Shown one piece after another: positions 17,407-27,357 of a stretch of 64,000 bases of DNA (positions are counted from its first letter, which is position 1; the number at the start of each line of letters is the position of its first letter). The DNA comes from Flavobacteriales bacterium (lineage in GTDB: Bacteria > Bacteroidota > Bacteroidia > Flavobacteriales_D > Crocinitomicaceae): positions 1 through 64,000 of the forward strand of contig CANHHA010000009.1 of assembly GCA_947460825.1 (NCBI GenBank). The letters are read 5' to 3'. The position numbers were made by a program, and so were the translations under genes. The notes beneath the pieces are model-generated. The model was not told where the DNA came from and did no database searches. It saw only the letters and a program-made list of their open reading frames with translations.

Positions 17407-18732
17407 TTATTTTCGGAGCCAGGAAAAGAACAATGAAAGGCTAAATCGATGGCTGTAGGATAAGATCCCATGTTGAAAAATACGTGCAGCAAGTAAGATA
17501 AATGCGGAACCCACGGATACTTGAATTAACCAAGCGAATAAAATTCCAAGGTATTGCGTCACCGTAACTCCTAGCGTTACTTTAATCATAGAGACCATTC
17601 CCGAGGTCCAAGGGAAGAAGCTAAAAAAGGTGGTTAATCCGGAGTCTGGATAAGACAGGGTATTATAGCCTGCAAAAATAGTAAGCGACAACAAGATCCA
17701 AATCGGTACCAGAAACTGTTGGCCGTCGGACTCATCACCACTCATGGCTCCCATGATTGTAAAAAATGAAGCGAATATCCAATACGTACCGAGAAAGAAT
17801 AGGATAAAATTGGGGATTAACCACCAATAATTCACTCGGTGAAACACCAAATCCATGGGCATATTTTCTTGTGTCATCGTTTGCATTCCCAAGTCTTTCA
17901 GTTGTTGGTCGGAAACTTGTACTCCAGTTAAATGTTCTGGAGTGAATAATTCGGGAATAATCAAGGATTGAAGGACCCACAAGCCCAAGGCTACGAGGAC
18001 AATCCAAGCAAAAAGTTGCAAGAAAGACGCCAAGAGATTCCCGAAGATCTTACCGAGCATTAACTGTCTCGATTTAACACTGGCTAAAATAACCTCAGAA
18101 ATTCGATTCATTTTCTCTCGATTGATGCTTTTGGTGATGTTAGTGCCGAATATCGCTATGAAGAAAATCATGATATATCCAAGAAAATAACCGATCCAAG
18201 CCACTCCGTTATCGGCTTGACTGTAGGGATCGTCTACATTTCTGAAATCAATGTTTAAGGGTTGCTTAATTTTCCGAAACTCATCAACCTCAAGCGAAGT
18301 GAACTGTTCGATTAATACCTCCTCCATTCGGCGTTCTATTTCGAATTTAAGCTTCATTTTTAGCTGTAAATTTGGTTCCTCCCGATGAAATAAGAATACC
18401 TTTTTATTGATTAAAACCTTTTCATTAAGCTCAATTAAAGCATCAAATTCTTGGAATTCCGGGCTATCTTTAAAGGCGTCAAACTCGATGTAGTCCTCAT
18501 AAAAATAATAAGTAACTCCCTCCGTAGTTCGAGCGGCAATTTTATTCTCGAATAAATTAGTAGGGTCTGAAATCAGGACCTTCATGCTGGCCACTCCTTG
18601 ATTCCCTGATTCTAAGAGCAAATAAATCATTGAAACGATGAGCAGGGGACCAATAAACAACATGAGTTTAAACGAACGATTACCGATGCGTTCCTTTAAT
18701 TCTCGAAAGGCAATCAATACGCTTTTATTCAT
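17407..18732 (-). CDS. ABC-2 type exporter permease (NatB-like)
   Basis: 441 residues. One membrane helix near residues 25-43 is followed by a large extracytoplasmic domain (about 45-170) and then five or more helices to the C-terminus, the layout of NatB/ABC-2 permeases. NITKSINREKMNRISEVILAS is the conserved cytoplasmic loop. Its start overlaps the ATPase gene by 8 nt. It would form a homodimeric exporter with that ATPase; the substrate is unknown, with sodium, a lipid or a peptide all possible. Confidence 0.87.
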   Translation of the reverse strand: MNKSVLIAFRELKERIGNRSFKLMLFIGPLLIVSMIYLLLESGNQGVASMKVLISDPTNLFENKIAARTTEGVTYYFYEDYIEFDAFKDSPEFQEFDALIELNEKVLINKKVFLFHREEPNLQLKMKLKFEIERRMEEVLIEQFTSLEVDEFRKIKQPLNIDFRNVDDPYSQADNGVAWIGYFLGYIMIFFIAIFGTNITKSINREKMNRISEVILASVKSRQLMLGKIFGNLLASFLQLFAWIVLVALGLWVLQSLIIPELFTPEHLTGVQVSDQQLKDLGMQTMTQENMPMDLVFHRVNYWWLIPNFILFFLGTYWIFASFFTIMGAMSGDESDGQQFLVPIWILLSLTIFAGYNTLSYPDSGLTTFFSFFPWTSGMVSMIKVTLGVTVTQYLGILFAWLIQVSVGSAFILLAARIFQHGILSYSHRFSLSLFFSWLRK

Positions 18733-19645
18733 GGGAATGAGGGGTTACTAATTCGAGGAAAATATCTTGCATACCCGGCAATTGCTCTTCAAGAAGCTGA
18801 AGTTCTACCGAGGATGACAGCGTATTATAGACATCATTAAAGGCCTCTCCATGCCTACTTTTGATTACGGACTGAAACCATTGGTCACCCAGTTCTTCCG
18901 TATGAATCAATTCAAAACCTGTCCACAACGCATTGGCAAATGCAATTTGATTGCCTTTATACCTGACTTTAAAAGCCCCTGTTTTATGTTTTTCACGCAG
19001 CGCGCTTACTTGATCGTGAGCTACGAGTTTTCCTTGATTAATTAATCCAACTTCATCGCAAATCTCGTCCACACTATTCATGTTATGGGTAGAAAAAATA
19101 ACCGTTTTTCCTGCTTTTTTCATCGCTTTGATTTCATGCAAGATTAATTGAATATTCAAGGGGTCAAACCCACTCAAGGGCTCATCGAGAATAACCACAT
19201 TAGGATCATGTAAAACCGTTCCAATAAACTGTACTTTCTGCGCCATTCCTTTGGACAACGAATCGATTCGTTTAGCTGCCCACGGTTTAATTTCAAACTT
19301 ATCTAGCCAAAAATCAGAGGCCTTTAGTGCCTCACCTTTCGATAAACCCCGAATGCGCGCTAAAAAAACGAGGTGATCTAACACCTTCATTTCGCGATAT
19401 AATCCACGTTCCTCTGGCAGGTATCCAAAGGTTTTAACATGCCCATTATTCAGGGGAACTCCACCGATACGAACATGACCTGTACTGGGCTCAATGATCT
19501 GATTTAGAATGCGAATTAAGGTGGTTTTGCCTGCGCCATTTGGTCCTATCAGCCCAAAAATCCTCCCTGATTGAATCGTTAAATCCACACCATCCAAGGC
19601 GCGTTTTTGGTTATAGAACTTACTGACACTAGCAATCTCAATCAT
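18725..19645 (-). CDS. ABC exporter ATP-binding subunit (NatA-like)
   Basis: 306 residues. Walker A GPNGAGKTT at 34-42, signature LSKGMAQKV near 140, Walker B VVILDEP near 160, and the switch histidine in STHNM. The C-terminal 80 residues match the DUF4162-type extension common in this exporter group. It is 9 nt after the CPBP gene and overlaps its permease by 8 nt. It energises the permease described next to it. Confidence 0.92.
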   Translation of the reverse strand: MIEIASVSKFYNQKRALDGVDLTIQSGRIFGLIGPNGAGKTTLIRILNQIIEPSTGHVRIGGVPLNNGHVKTFGYLPEERGLYREMKVLDHLVFLARIRGLSKGEALKASDFWLDKFEIKPWAAKRIDSLSKGMAQKVQFIGTVLHDPNVVILDEPLSGFDPLNIQLILHEIKAMKKAGKTVIFSTHNMNSVDEICDEVGLINQGKLVAHDQVSALREKHKTGAFKVRYKGNQIAFANALWTGFELIHTEELGDQWFQSVIKSRHGEAFNDVYNTLSSSVELQLLEEQLPGMQDIFLELVTPHSHE

Positions 19646-19654
19646 GCTACTAAA

Positions 19655-20545
19655 CTAAGAATTATTTCGATTTACACGGATTTTATGCCAGCCAAAACAC
19701 ACGGAGGCCAAGACCATAAATACAAGAAGCGATGCAATCAACCAAGCAAAAGATGATAAACTCACATCGAGGGATTTCATGGTAAATAAGGCGGGGGTTT
19801 GAAACGCTTGATCGGATGATGTGACTACGATTGCAGTAACGAAATTATTGGCCAGGTGAAATCCGAAGGGCACCTCAATTCCTTGGTCGAGGAATGCCAT
19901 TAAAGACATCACAATTCCAAGAGTGACATAGCTTATCAAGAGGATTGAACCGTGGGCTTTCACTTCTGGATTACCCATGTGCATTAAACCAAACATTACA
20001 CCGCTTAACATCACCGCGAGCGCCACTGAATTGGTGCGTTTCATTAACCCTTGAAAAATAAAGCTGCGGAATAATACCTCTTCTAACAGGACTTGAAATG
20101 GCAAGCAAACAATCAGCAAAACGCACATGAACACGAAGGAATTCAAATCGAAATTGAAGCTATATTTCGAGGGATTTAAGCCCCAATCCACCATAACAGG
20201 AATAATAATAAGGATTGCCCAAAGCGAAAACGAAATCAGAATGCGTTTAACATCAATATTAACTCTGCTGGTAAACCAAAGCAGCCATGGGGTTTTATGT
20301 ACAAAGGCAGCACTCACTACAAATCCGATTAATCCCGTGAAAAAGGGAATCATTTGCAACAAAAACAGCTTCGTGAAGCCAAAATAAGAAACTAATTCAG
20401 GCATGGAATTTCCGCGATCATTGGGGTAAAGCCAAGCCAAAGGGAAATTACCCAAAATAAAGCTACCAAAGACGAGCCCGCATGTAAGGAGGACTTTTAA
20501 CGGGCGATAATCCCCATAATCCCATGCATGTTGAAACCTACTCAT
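19655..20545 (-). CDS. CPBP-family intramembrane protease-like protein
   Basis: 296 residues with about eight membrane helices. The CPBP motifs are complete: EEVLFR (EExxxR) in [10 protein letters not shown], a His in FGLMHMGNP and FHLANN near the C-terminus. Family members include the CaaX protease Rce1 and bacteriocin-immunity proteins. Its start overlaps the dnaJ stop by 4 nt (ATGA). The role with the ABC exporter downstream is unknown; processing of an exported peptide is one possibility. Confidence 0.88.
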   Translation of the reverse strand: MSRFQHAWDYGDYRPLKVLLTCGLVFGSFILGNFPLAWLYPNDRGNSMPELVSYFGFTKLFLLQMIPFFTGLIGFVVSAAFVHKTPWLLWFTSRVNIDVKRILISFSLWAILIIIPVMVDWGLNPSKYSFNFDLNSFVFMCVLLIVCLPFQVLLEEVLFRSFIFQGLMKRTNSVALAVMLSGVMFGLMHMGNPEVKAHGSILLISYVTLGIVMSLMAFLDQGIEVPFGFHLANNFVTAIVVTSSDQAFQTPALFTMKSLDVSLSSFAWLIASLLVFMVLASVCFGWHKIRVNRNNS

Positions 20546-21654
20546 GAAAAAATGTCTCGCATACGCTTAAAGAACCCTCCTTCTTTTTCTCGATCGGTGG
20601 GTTTAAAGTTAGCGTTCTCTCTATTTTTTTCAAACCACTCTTTCTCTTCCTTAGTGACTTTGGTGGGTGTCCACACATGAATATGAACAAATTGGTCGCC
20701 TGTGCCATAGCCTTGAATGTTTGGCAGCCCCTTTCCTTTCAATCGAAGCACCTTCCCGCTTTGCGTTCCTGGGTCAATTTTTATCTTCACCTTCCCACTG
20801 ATGGTGGGAATTTCGATGGAAGCACCGAGGATGGCATCGGAGATAGTAACGACCGATTCAAAATGAATGTGCTCATTTTCACGCTTCAATTCAGGGTGTT
20901 CAGCCTCCTCAATAACCACGATTAAATCGCCATTTACGCCATTAAACGGCCCTGCATTTCCTTTACCGCGGACGGAAAGTTGCATGCCATCTTCCACGCC
21001 ACCAGGGATTTCTATTTCAATAACTTCCTCTTGTTTACGAAGGCCATATTGATCTGAATCGCTTGGTTTTTGGTCGATCATTTGACCGGCACCTTGACAA
21101 ACATTACAGGTAGTTTGCGTTTGCATGGCCCCTAAAAATGTCTGCGTCATTTGCGTCATTCTTCCGGCCCCCTTGCAGGTGGTGCACGTTTTGTAGGTTA
21201 CGCCGTCTGCCTGTACTAATTTATTAACCTTAATTTTCTTTTTAACCCCCGTAGCGATTTCCTCCAGGGTTAGTTTCATTTTTACGCGAAGGTTTGACCC
21301 TTTAACTACGCGTTTATTGCTGCGGCTACCACCAAAACTACCGCCACCAAACGCACTACCGAAAATATCTCCAAACTGTGAAAAGATATCATCCATATTC
21401 ATACCACCGCCACTAAATCCTCCCTGCCCCATTCCCGCATGACCAAAACGATCATACGCTCCACGTTTTTCCGAATTACTTAGTATTTCGTATGCTTCAG
21501 CCGCTTCTTTAAATTTATCTTCTGCCGACGGGTCATCCTGATTTTTATCGGGGTGATACTTTAACGCAAGTTTCCGGTAAGCACTTTTGATTTCGGCCTC
21601 CGTTGCATTTTTAGCAATACCAAGCACGTCGTAATAATCTCTTTTTTGACTCAT
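20542..21654 (-). CDS. dnaJ: Chaperone DnaJ with a half-size zinc domain
   Basis: 370 residues. J domain at 1-70 with HPD in LKYHPDKNQ; a Gly/Phe-rich linker ([15 protein letters not shown]). The zinc region has only two CxxCxGxG repeats (CTTCKGAG and CNVCQGAG) instead of four. The C-terminal substrate-binding domains are complete ([27 protein letters not shown]). It stimulates DnaK ATPase. It follows grpE by 4 nt. I recall similar two-repeat DnaJ proteins in other Flavobacteriia, so this is probably a lineage trait. Confidence 0.93.
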   Translation of the reverse strand: MSQKRDYYDVLGIAKNATEAEIKSAYRKLALKYHPDKNQDDPSAEDKFKEAAEAYEILSNSEKRGAYDRFGHAGMGQGGFSGGGMNMDDIFSQFGDIFGSAFGGGSFGGSRSNKRVVKGSNLRVKMKLTLEEIATGVKKKIKVNKLVQADGVTYKTCTTCKGAGRMTQMTQTFLGAMQTQTTCNVCQGAGQMIDQKPSDSDQYGLRKQEEVIEIEIPGGVEDGMQLSVRGKGNAGPFNGVNGDLIVVIEEAEHPELKRENEHIHFESVVTISDAILGASIEIPTISGKVKIKIDPGTQSGKVLRLKGKGLPNIQGYGTGDQFVHIHVWTPTKVTKEEKEWFEKNRENANFKPTDREKEGGFFKRMRDIFS

Positions 21655-21658
21655 AACT

Positions 21659-22228
21659 TTATTGTCCGACCGCTACTTTTGCGAAGCGAATCACTTTCTC
21701 ATTTAAATAAAATCCTTTTTCTACTTGATCAATCACCTTACCCTTTAATGCCTCATCCTCCACAGGAACATTCGCTATTGCTTCGTGTAGATTAAAATCA
21801 AAGGGTTGATTCATTGCATCAATCGGCTTCAAGCCTTTGGTCTCAAGAATTTGACCTAATTTGGTATAAATCAATTGAAAACCCTCTTTAACAAGCACAA
21901 TATCTGTGACATTTTCATTGTTTTTGGAAGCACGTTCAAAATCATCCAAGATGGGAAGCATAGCCACAATCATTTCTTGACTTGCACTCGATAAATACTC
22001 CGATTTCTCTCGAGCAGAACGTCGTCTGTAATTCTCAAACTCCGCATAAAGCCTAAGGAATTTATCTTCTTGCTCCTTTAATTTCGCCTCAAAATCAAGG
22101 GCAGGATTCGTTGGAGTATTGTTGTCATTACTCAAATTATTCGCTGCTTCGTGGCCTTGTTGTTCTTCGTTTGAATTCATCTGATCCGCTGCGTTATCTT
22201 CCATAGCATTATTTTTTCTTTTACTCAT
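21659..22228 (-). CDS. grpE: Nucleotide exchange factor GrpE
   Basis: 189 residues from the ATG at 22228 ([11 protein letters not shown]); an upstream in-frame extension of 18 residues lacks family features. The acidic/polar start is followed by a long coiled coil ([31 protein letters not shown]) and the beta domain with [39 protein letters not shown]. It releases ADP from DnaK. It is the first gene of a chain with dnaJ, CPBP, the ABC exporter and ppx. A pair of imperfect palindromes lies upstream. Confidence 0.95.
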   Translation of the reverse strand: MSKRKNNAMEDNAADQMNSNEEQQGHEAANNLSNDNNTPTNPALDFEAKLKEQEDKFLRLYAEFENYRRRSAREKSEYLSSASQEMIVAMLPILDDFERASKNNENVTDIVLVKEGFQLIYTKLGQILETKGLKPIDAMNQPFDFNLHEAIANVPVEDEALKGKVIDQVEKGFYLNEKVIRFAKVAVGQ

Positions 22229-22291
22229 CTCAGTTTCTTTGGGTTTTATTAGACAAATTAGATTCCATACCCGGTAATACACTTAACAAAG

Positions 22292-22336
22292 GACATAATG
22301 GCAGTTTTAGATGAATTACAGGCATCTACTGTCAGT
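22292..22336 (-). promoter_or_regulatory. Candidate heat-shock control region upstream of grpE
   Basis: The 110 nt between grpE and cutC holds, on the minus strand, ACTGACAGT (22328-22336), a near-perfect palindrome, and ACTGCCATTATGTC (22292-22305), which contains GCCAT-T-ATGTC, a one-mismatch palindrome. I saw no CIRCE element. That these bind a heat-shock regulator is only an inference from position. Confidence 0.3.
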
Positions 22337-22338
22337 AT

Positions 22339-23040
22339 TTAACTGAAATTTCGACACATTTCTATCAACCGTTTAGCCTTGTGCTCATCAAAAATAAGTA
22401 CTTCCTCGGAGAACATAGAATCGGGGTCCAAGGATTGCTTTCCAGTGGCTGAAAAATGAATAGCATCAGGTACAACTTTCTCCATAATCAAAGGTAAATT
22501 CGCGAGGTTAATCCCACCCCCTGGCATAATTTCGATTCGACCTTTAGCCTCTTGTTTCATGGATGCCAACACAGGAATTCCGTGTGTAATCGCAGTCGAC
22601 AACCCAGAGGACAATACCCGATTATATCCCGCAGTAGCCAACCATTGGAGTTCTTGTTTCCATTCCACTAAATCGTCGAAGGCCCTGTGAAAGGTTAGGG
22701 ATTTATTGAAGATGGTTCGAATCTGTTCAAGCACCGGACGATTTAAACGCATGGTATCTGTCAACATTCCCAATACCAAGCCATCCACGTTTATGCGTTG
22801 AAACTCAAGAACATCTGCAAGGATGATTTCTATTTCATGTTCATTGTAAACAAATCCGCCACTTCTGGGCCGAATTAGCACGTGTGTTTCGATGCCTAAG
22901 TCCTGTGCTTTCTTAACAAAACCTATGGATGGGGTTAATCCTCCCTGCTCTAAGTTTGCACAAAGCTCAATGCGATCTACACCCAAGGATTTAGCGGCTA
23001 ACAAGGCTTCGACAGAAGCCACACACAACTCAATTTTCAT
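22339..23040 (-). CDS. cutC: CutC family protein
   Basis: 233 residues with a TIM-barrel pattern: IELCVASVEALLAAKSLGVDRIELC at the start, then EQGGLTPSIGF, VLIRPRSGGFVYN, LTFHRAFDD, and IMPGGGINLANL. These are the conserved blocks of CutC, named for copper homeostasis although its reaction is not established. It is a single gene, divergent from the E1 gene. A near-match to a -7 element (CATTTTTG) lies just before its start codon. Confidence 0.9.
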   Translation of the reverse strand: MKIELCVASVEALLAAKSLGVDRIELCANLEQGGLTPSIGFVKKAQDLGIETHVLIRPRSGGFVYNEHEIEIILADVLEFQRINVDGLVLGMLTDTMRLNRPVLEQIRTIFNKSLTFHRAFDDLVEWKQELQWLATAGYNRVLSSGLSTAITHGIPVLASMKQEAKGRIEIMPGGGINLANLPLIMEKVVPDAIHFSATGKQSLDPDSMFSEEVLIFDEHKAKRLIEMCRNFS

Positions 23041-23097
23041 GCTACAAAAATGCGAAATTCTTAGCCATAACTAGCTAAAAAAAGTGCACAAAATCGC

Positions 23098-23105
23098 TAT
23101 ATTTG
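23098..23105 (+). promoter_or_regulatory. -7 element TATATTTG for the E1 gene
   Basis: An exact TAnnTTTG, 16 nt before the ATG at 23122. No clear -33 TTG was found. Confidence 0.55.
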
Positions 23106-23121
23106 CACTCAAATTTGAACT

Positions 23122-25548
23122 ATGTCGTCCATCAACGAAGCAACCCTCGGATTCGATGCCTTCAAAGAAGAAGTGCTTTCGGATTATAAATTAGCGTGTA
23201 TTTCCAGAGAAGCGTCCCTTCTTGGAAGAAAGGAAGTACTCACCGGCAAGGCGAAATTTGGGATTTTCGGTGACGGTAAAGAATTGGCTCAATTAGCGCT
23301 TGCAAAGTACTTCAAACCTGGGGATTTCAGGTCTGGATATTACAGAGATCAAACATGGATGATGGCCATTGGCGCACTGAGTGTCCAAACATACTTTTCA
23401 GGACTTTACGCCCATACCGATGTGGTTGTAGAGCCTCAATCTGCGGGTCGTCAAATGGGCGGACATTTTGCCACCAGAAATCTTGACGAACAAGGACAAT
23501 GGAAAAACTTAACGCAACAAAAAAATAGTTCAGCCGATATTTCTCCAACTGCAGGACAAATGCCGAGGTTATTAGGCTTGGCCTTGGCTTCTAAAATCTA
23601 CAGAAATAATCCGGCTTTACATACTAATGAGTTTCAACAATTTTCTATAGAAGGAAACGAAGTTGCATTCGGGTCGATTGGTGATGCCTCTACGTCTGAA
23701 GGGCCTTTTTGGGAGACCTTAAACGCTGCAGGAGTTTTACAAGTTCCCATGGTGATGTCTGTTTGGGACGACGGGTACGGGATTTCTGTTCCTAGAGAAC
23801 TTCAAACGACAAAAAACAGCATCTCGGAAGCCTTAGCAGGATTTCAACGCACAGCCGAAAATCCCGGATTTGAAATACTAACTACCAAAGGATGGGATTA
23901 CGCGCATTTATGTCAAACCTATGAAAAGGCAGTGAATTTAGCACGTACGGAGCATGTTCCTGTGTTGGTGCACGTGCAAGAAGTTAACCAACCACAAGGT
24001 CACTCGACGTCCGGATCCCATGAGCGATATAAAAGCCCCGAACGCATGGAATGGGAAAAAACCCATGACTGTATTGCTAAGTTCAAGGAATGGATTCTTT
24101 CGTTTGATGGCGGCCCAGAACCTTTGGCAAGTTTAGAAGAACTTGATCAATTGGCAGAACAAGCAAAAGAAGAAGTTAAAGCATCGAAAAACAAGGCGTG
24201 GGCTTTGTTCACAGAAGATATTAAAAAAGATAGCCTGTCTTTGGAAGGCATTCTTAGTGGGTTGATACAAGATGGAACCTTAAGCAATGTATTTCAAGCA
24301 GAATTAGATGCCTTAATTAAAAACCGCGAACCCCAACGAAAAGATGTGTATTCATTGGCACGACGGGCGCTCAGAAGCCTACGCGGGACAGAATCCACAA
24401 ACAAAACGGTGCTAAACCAATGGTTGAGCAAGAAAAAAGAAGAAAGTCACGACCGTTATTCTTCCTACTTGTACAGTGAATCAAACAAACAAATTGGAAA
24501 CATCCCGTCGATTGAACCTACGTATGATACCGACGCTCCCATGGAGGATGGTCGAATCATTTTGCGGGAAAATTACAGAATGTTACTGGAGAAATATCCG
24601 AACCTGCTTGTGTTTGGTGAGGATGCAGGTAAAATTGGCGGAGTAAACCAATCCTTGGAAGGCCTGCAAGAAACGTTTGGTGAGTTGCGGGTATTCGATA
24701 CTGGAATTCGCGAGTGCACCATCATCGGTCAAGGCATCGGAATGGCCATGCGTGGACTTCGTCCGATTGCAGAGATTCAATACTTAGATTACTTATTGTA
24801 TGCCATTCAAATCTTGTCTGACGACCTTGCGACGGTGCAGTATCGTACTAAAGGAGGGCAAAAAGCGCCACTAATTATAAGCACGCGCGGTCACCGCTTG
24901 GAAGGGGTTTGGCACAGCGGCTCACCCATGGGAATGATCATCAATTCATTGCGCGGAATGCATGTGTGTGTACCTAGAAACATGACCAAAGCAGCAGGAT
25001 TCTACAACACCTTGATGGAGGCAGATGAACCGGCCTTGGTTATTGAACCACTCAACGGATATCGAACGAAAGAAAAAATGCCTACCAATTTGGGTGAGTT
25101 TAAGCTTCCCCTTGGTCAGGTAGAACGCCTAAGTGAAGGGTCAGATTTAACCTTGGTTTCTTATGGTTCTACGTTGAATCTTTGCATTCAAGCCTTACCA
25201 ATTTTGGAAGAATTAGGGATTTCGGTAGAACTTCTTGATGTGCAGACCCTGCTTCCGTTTGATTTATCACATGATATAGTGAAGTCGCTTGAAAAGACAA
25301 ATCGCTTGTTAATTATTGATGAGGATGTTTCTGCTGGTGCAACGGCGTATATTCTTGAAAAAATATTGGTAGAACAAGGGGGGTATTACCATTTGGATGA
25401 AGCACCACAGACCCTAAGTGCTAAAGACCATCGTCCGGCCTATGGAAGCGACGGGGATTATTTCTCGAAACCAAGCATTGATGACATTGTAGAAAAAGTG
25501 TACGAACTAATGTCAAACGCAAACCCGACACAATTCCCTCGCATATAA
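23122..25548 (+). CDS. Fused alpha/beta E1 of a 2-oxoacid dehydrogenase
   Basis: 808 residues. The N-terminal half is an E1-alpha: GYYRDQTWMMAIGAL, the thiamine diphosphate motif around GDASTSEGPFWETLNAA, and VWDDGYGISVP. The C-terminal half (about 475-808) is an E1-beta: FGEDAGKIGGVNQSLEGL, GIRECTIIGQGIGMAMRGLRPIAEIQ, and DEDVSAGATAYI. It decarboxylates a 2-oxoacid and passes the acyl group to E2 lipoate. Single-chain forms of this length in Bacteroidota are usually called branched-chain 2-oxoacid dehydrogenase E1. E2 and E3 are not in the window. It is followed 2 nt later by a thioredoxin-like gene. Confidence 0.88.
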   Translation: MSSINEATLGFDAFKEEVLSDYKLACISREASLLGRKEVLTGKAKFGIFGDGKELAQLALAKYFKPGDFRSGYYRDQTWMMAIGALSVQTYFSGLYAHTDVVVEPQSAGRQMGGHFATRNLDEQGQWKNLTQQKNSSADISPTAGQMPRLLGLALASKIYRNNPALHTNEFQQFSIEGNEVAFGSIGDASTSEGPFWETLNAAGVLQVPMVMSVWDDGYGISVPRELQTTKNSISEALAGFQRTAENPGFEILTTKGWDYAHLCQTYEKAVNLARTEHVPVLVHVQEVNQPQGHSTSGSHERYKSPERMEWEKTHDCIAKFKEWILSFDGGPEPLASLEELDQLAEQAKEEVKASKNKAWALFTEDIKKDSLSLEGILSGLIQDGTLSNVFQAELDALIKNREPQRKDVYSLARRALRSLRGTESTNKTVLNQWLSKKKEESHDRYSSYLYSESNKQIGNIPSIEPTYDTDAPMEDGRIILRENYRMLLEKYPNLLVFGEDAGKIGGVNQSLEGLQETFGELRVFDTGIRECTIIGQGIGMAMRGLRPIAEIQYLDYLLYAIQILSDDLATVQYRTKGGQKAPLIISTRGHRLEGVWHSGSPMGMIINSLRGMHVCVPRNMTKAAGFYNTLMEADEPALVIEPLNGYRTKEKMPTNLGEFKLPLGQVERLSEGSDLTLVSYGSTLNLCIQALPILEELGISVELLDVQTLLPFDLSHDIVKSLEKTNRLLIIDEDVSAGATAYILEKILVEQGGYYHLDEAPQTLSAKDHRPAYGSDGDYFSKPSIDDIVEKVYELMSNANPTQFPRI

Positions 25549-25550
25549 TT

Positions 25551-26093
25551 ATGGATCTTACAGCATACCAACAACACTGGGAGACGGCCTTGAACGGAGG
25601 AATCTACCCAGAGGAATATCAACCTTATTTGGAATTAAACGAGGCCCGATTCAAACGAATTACAAAGACCTTTACCCCAAGTTCGGAATTTACCGCTGCA
25701 GTACAAGGAATTACGAAACCCTCCCATTGGATCATCATCACCGAACCGTGGTGTGGGGATGCGGCACAAAGTGTACCCTTGCTGTTGAAGCTAATACATC
25801 AAATACCGAACGCAGGTTTTACCTTAGAATTAAGAGACCAAAGCACCTTGATTGATCAATACCTCACCAACGGTGGGAAGGGGATTCCCAAGGTAATTGT
25901 TCGAAATGAGCAAGGAATTGATTTGTTTGTGTGGGGCCCTAGAACGCGCGAAGCACAAGAACTATTTAACGAATTAAAAGCGGAAGGAGTTGAACTTAAG
26001 GTGTTGCACGAATCGTTGCATGGATGGTATGCAAAGGACCAAGGTAAAACCTTAGAGTTAGAGCTCTTGACTTTGATTCAAGCCTTGTTTTAA
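25551..26093 (+). CDS. Thioredoxin-like family protein with a single-Cys active site
   Basis: 180 residues, no signal peptide. The active-site region is TEPWCGDAAQSVPLL, where the classical CxxC is replaced by C-G-D-A, so it cannot form the usual disulphide. A later GKGIPKVIVRN carries the conserved cis-Pro. This WCGD type is common in Bacteroidota and Firmicutes and its reaction is not known. It lies 2 nt after the E1 gene, so it is probably on the same transcript. It overlaps the AraC gene by 36 nt tail to tail. Confidence 0.8.
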   Translation: MDLTAYQQHWETALNGGIYPEEYQPYLELNEARFKRITKTFTPSSEFTAAVQGITKPSHWIIITEPWCGDAAQSVPLLLKLIHQIPNAGFTLELRDQSTLIDQYLTNGGKGIPKVIVRNEQGIDLFVWGPRTREAQELFNELKAEGVELKVLHESLHGWYAKDQGKTLELELLTLIQALF

Positions 26094-27251
26094 TTGAGCC
26101 AGCACCTCACTCGGCCCTACCCCCATTTCTGCTTTAAACGCAGCGTAAAAGGGATTGTAGGAAGAAAACCCGCATTCGCGAGCAAGTGCATCCATGGTAT
26201 TTTTACTTAAAAAATCTTCTTTCATCTTCGAAATGGCGTAAAAAACTCGGATTTTTGATCGATAGGCTACAAAGGTGAAATCTGCATGGTATTTAAATAA
26301 AAAATGTATGTAGGTTCTTGGTATATCGAGTTTTTCAGAAAGAAGAATCGAATTGATGCCGGGATCTTTAACAATCGCTTGGATCGCCATTTTTGATTCC
26401 AGCTTTCTTGTAATTTCATCCATGCGCTCATTGAATTTTATGGCCAAGGATAAATCTAATTTGTTATGAATTGGCTTAGGCTCCATGCGCCAATTAAAGG
26501 TTGGCAATAATCCATTGCTTGAAGAACTTGAATTGTTTAAAGGTAAAACAATATTCTCACGACGGAGTCCATATAAAATTTCCGGATACATAAACAGAAT
26601 GATTAACATGCCTAGATAAAGTAGCGAGCTAACATATGGATAGCTTACAGGAACTTGATCTTGTTTGTTAACTAGTTCAAGCACGAAGATTCCCATCACA
26701 CGAAGAGAACCTAAGGCATACATCGTTAATAGGATTAACACCCAAACTCGAATCAACTTATAATTAGCAAAACGCAATACTTTTCGAGATGATCCCCACA
26801 ACGCTCGATAAACAATAAACACTGATTTAAAGAAGAAATATACGATAAACCCTGTGGCGATTGGAAAATTAAACCCTTTGAGAATCAACTCATATCCCTG
26901 CTTGGAAGAAAACAACAAATTAACAAGAAACAAAAACAATGGAATAAGTAATGAAAGCCAAAAGTATTTCAATGAACGCTTCTCTTTTAGCACCAAGGAT
27001 CGAATGTAATAATGGAAAAACACCACATTAGAAAGAAGTAAAATACTAAAGGGTTTTGGTATTTCGCTAAACGCTGTTTGCCACCCCAATTCATACGTTA
27101 GCGAGAATGGAATACGAATCAAATTCACGGTAAATATCAATAAAATAAAAATGTTCAAATATGGATTTCGCTTAATATTCCGCAAAACAATTAAGGCTAT
27201 AAGCAAGGAGAAAAAGGCAGATAGCACCTGAATAACCAGCGAAAAACTCAT
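26058..27251 (-). CDS. Membrane-anchored AraC-type transcription regulator
   Basis: 397 residues. About 220 N-terminal residues form seven hydrophobic helices, then a linker, then a C-terminal AraC/XylS DNA-binding domain (about 290-397) with INSILLSEKLDIPRTYIHFLFK, RIFYAISKMK-like and LARECGFSSYNPFYAAFKAEMGVGPSE motifs. Such 7-TM AraC proteins are frequent in Flavobacteriia; they are presumed to sense an envelope signal. It is divergent from the giant surface protein gene (106 nt apart) and could control it. Confidence 0.85.
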   Translation of the reverse strand: MSFSLVIQVLSAFFSLLIALIVLRNIKRNPYLNIFILLIFTVNLIRIPFSLTYELGWQTAFSEIPKPFSILLLSNVVFFHYYIRSLVLKEKRSLKYFWLSLLIPLFLFLVNLLFSSKQGYELILKGFNFPIATGFIVYFFFKSVFIVYRALWGSSRKVLRFANYKLIRVWVLILLTMYALGSLRVMGIFVLELVNKQDQVPVSYPYVSSLLYLGMLIILFMYPEILYGLRRENIVLPLNNSSSSSNGLLPTFNWRMEPKPIHNKLDLSLAIKFNERMDEITRKLESKMAIQAIVKDPGINSILLSEKLDIPRTYIHFLFKYHADFTFVAYRSKIRVFYAISKMKEDFLSKNTMDALARECGFSSYNPFYAAFKAEMGVGPSEVLAQLKQGLNQSQEL

Positions 27252-27357
27252 ATAAATATTAATTTTTAAGTTACTAAATTACGCATATTATTACTATAAT
27301 CAAAACGCGTAAAAACTAACACCTGACTGATATTGTATTTTCGACAAAAACTTTATC

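Noticed and set aside
22229-22282. An 18-residue N-terminal extension of GrpE.
   Set aside because: It lacks GrpE features and the MSKRKN start fits the family better.
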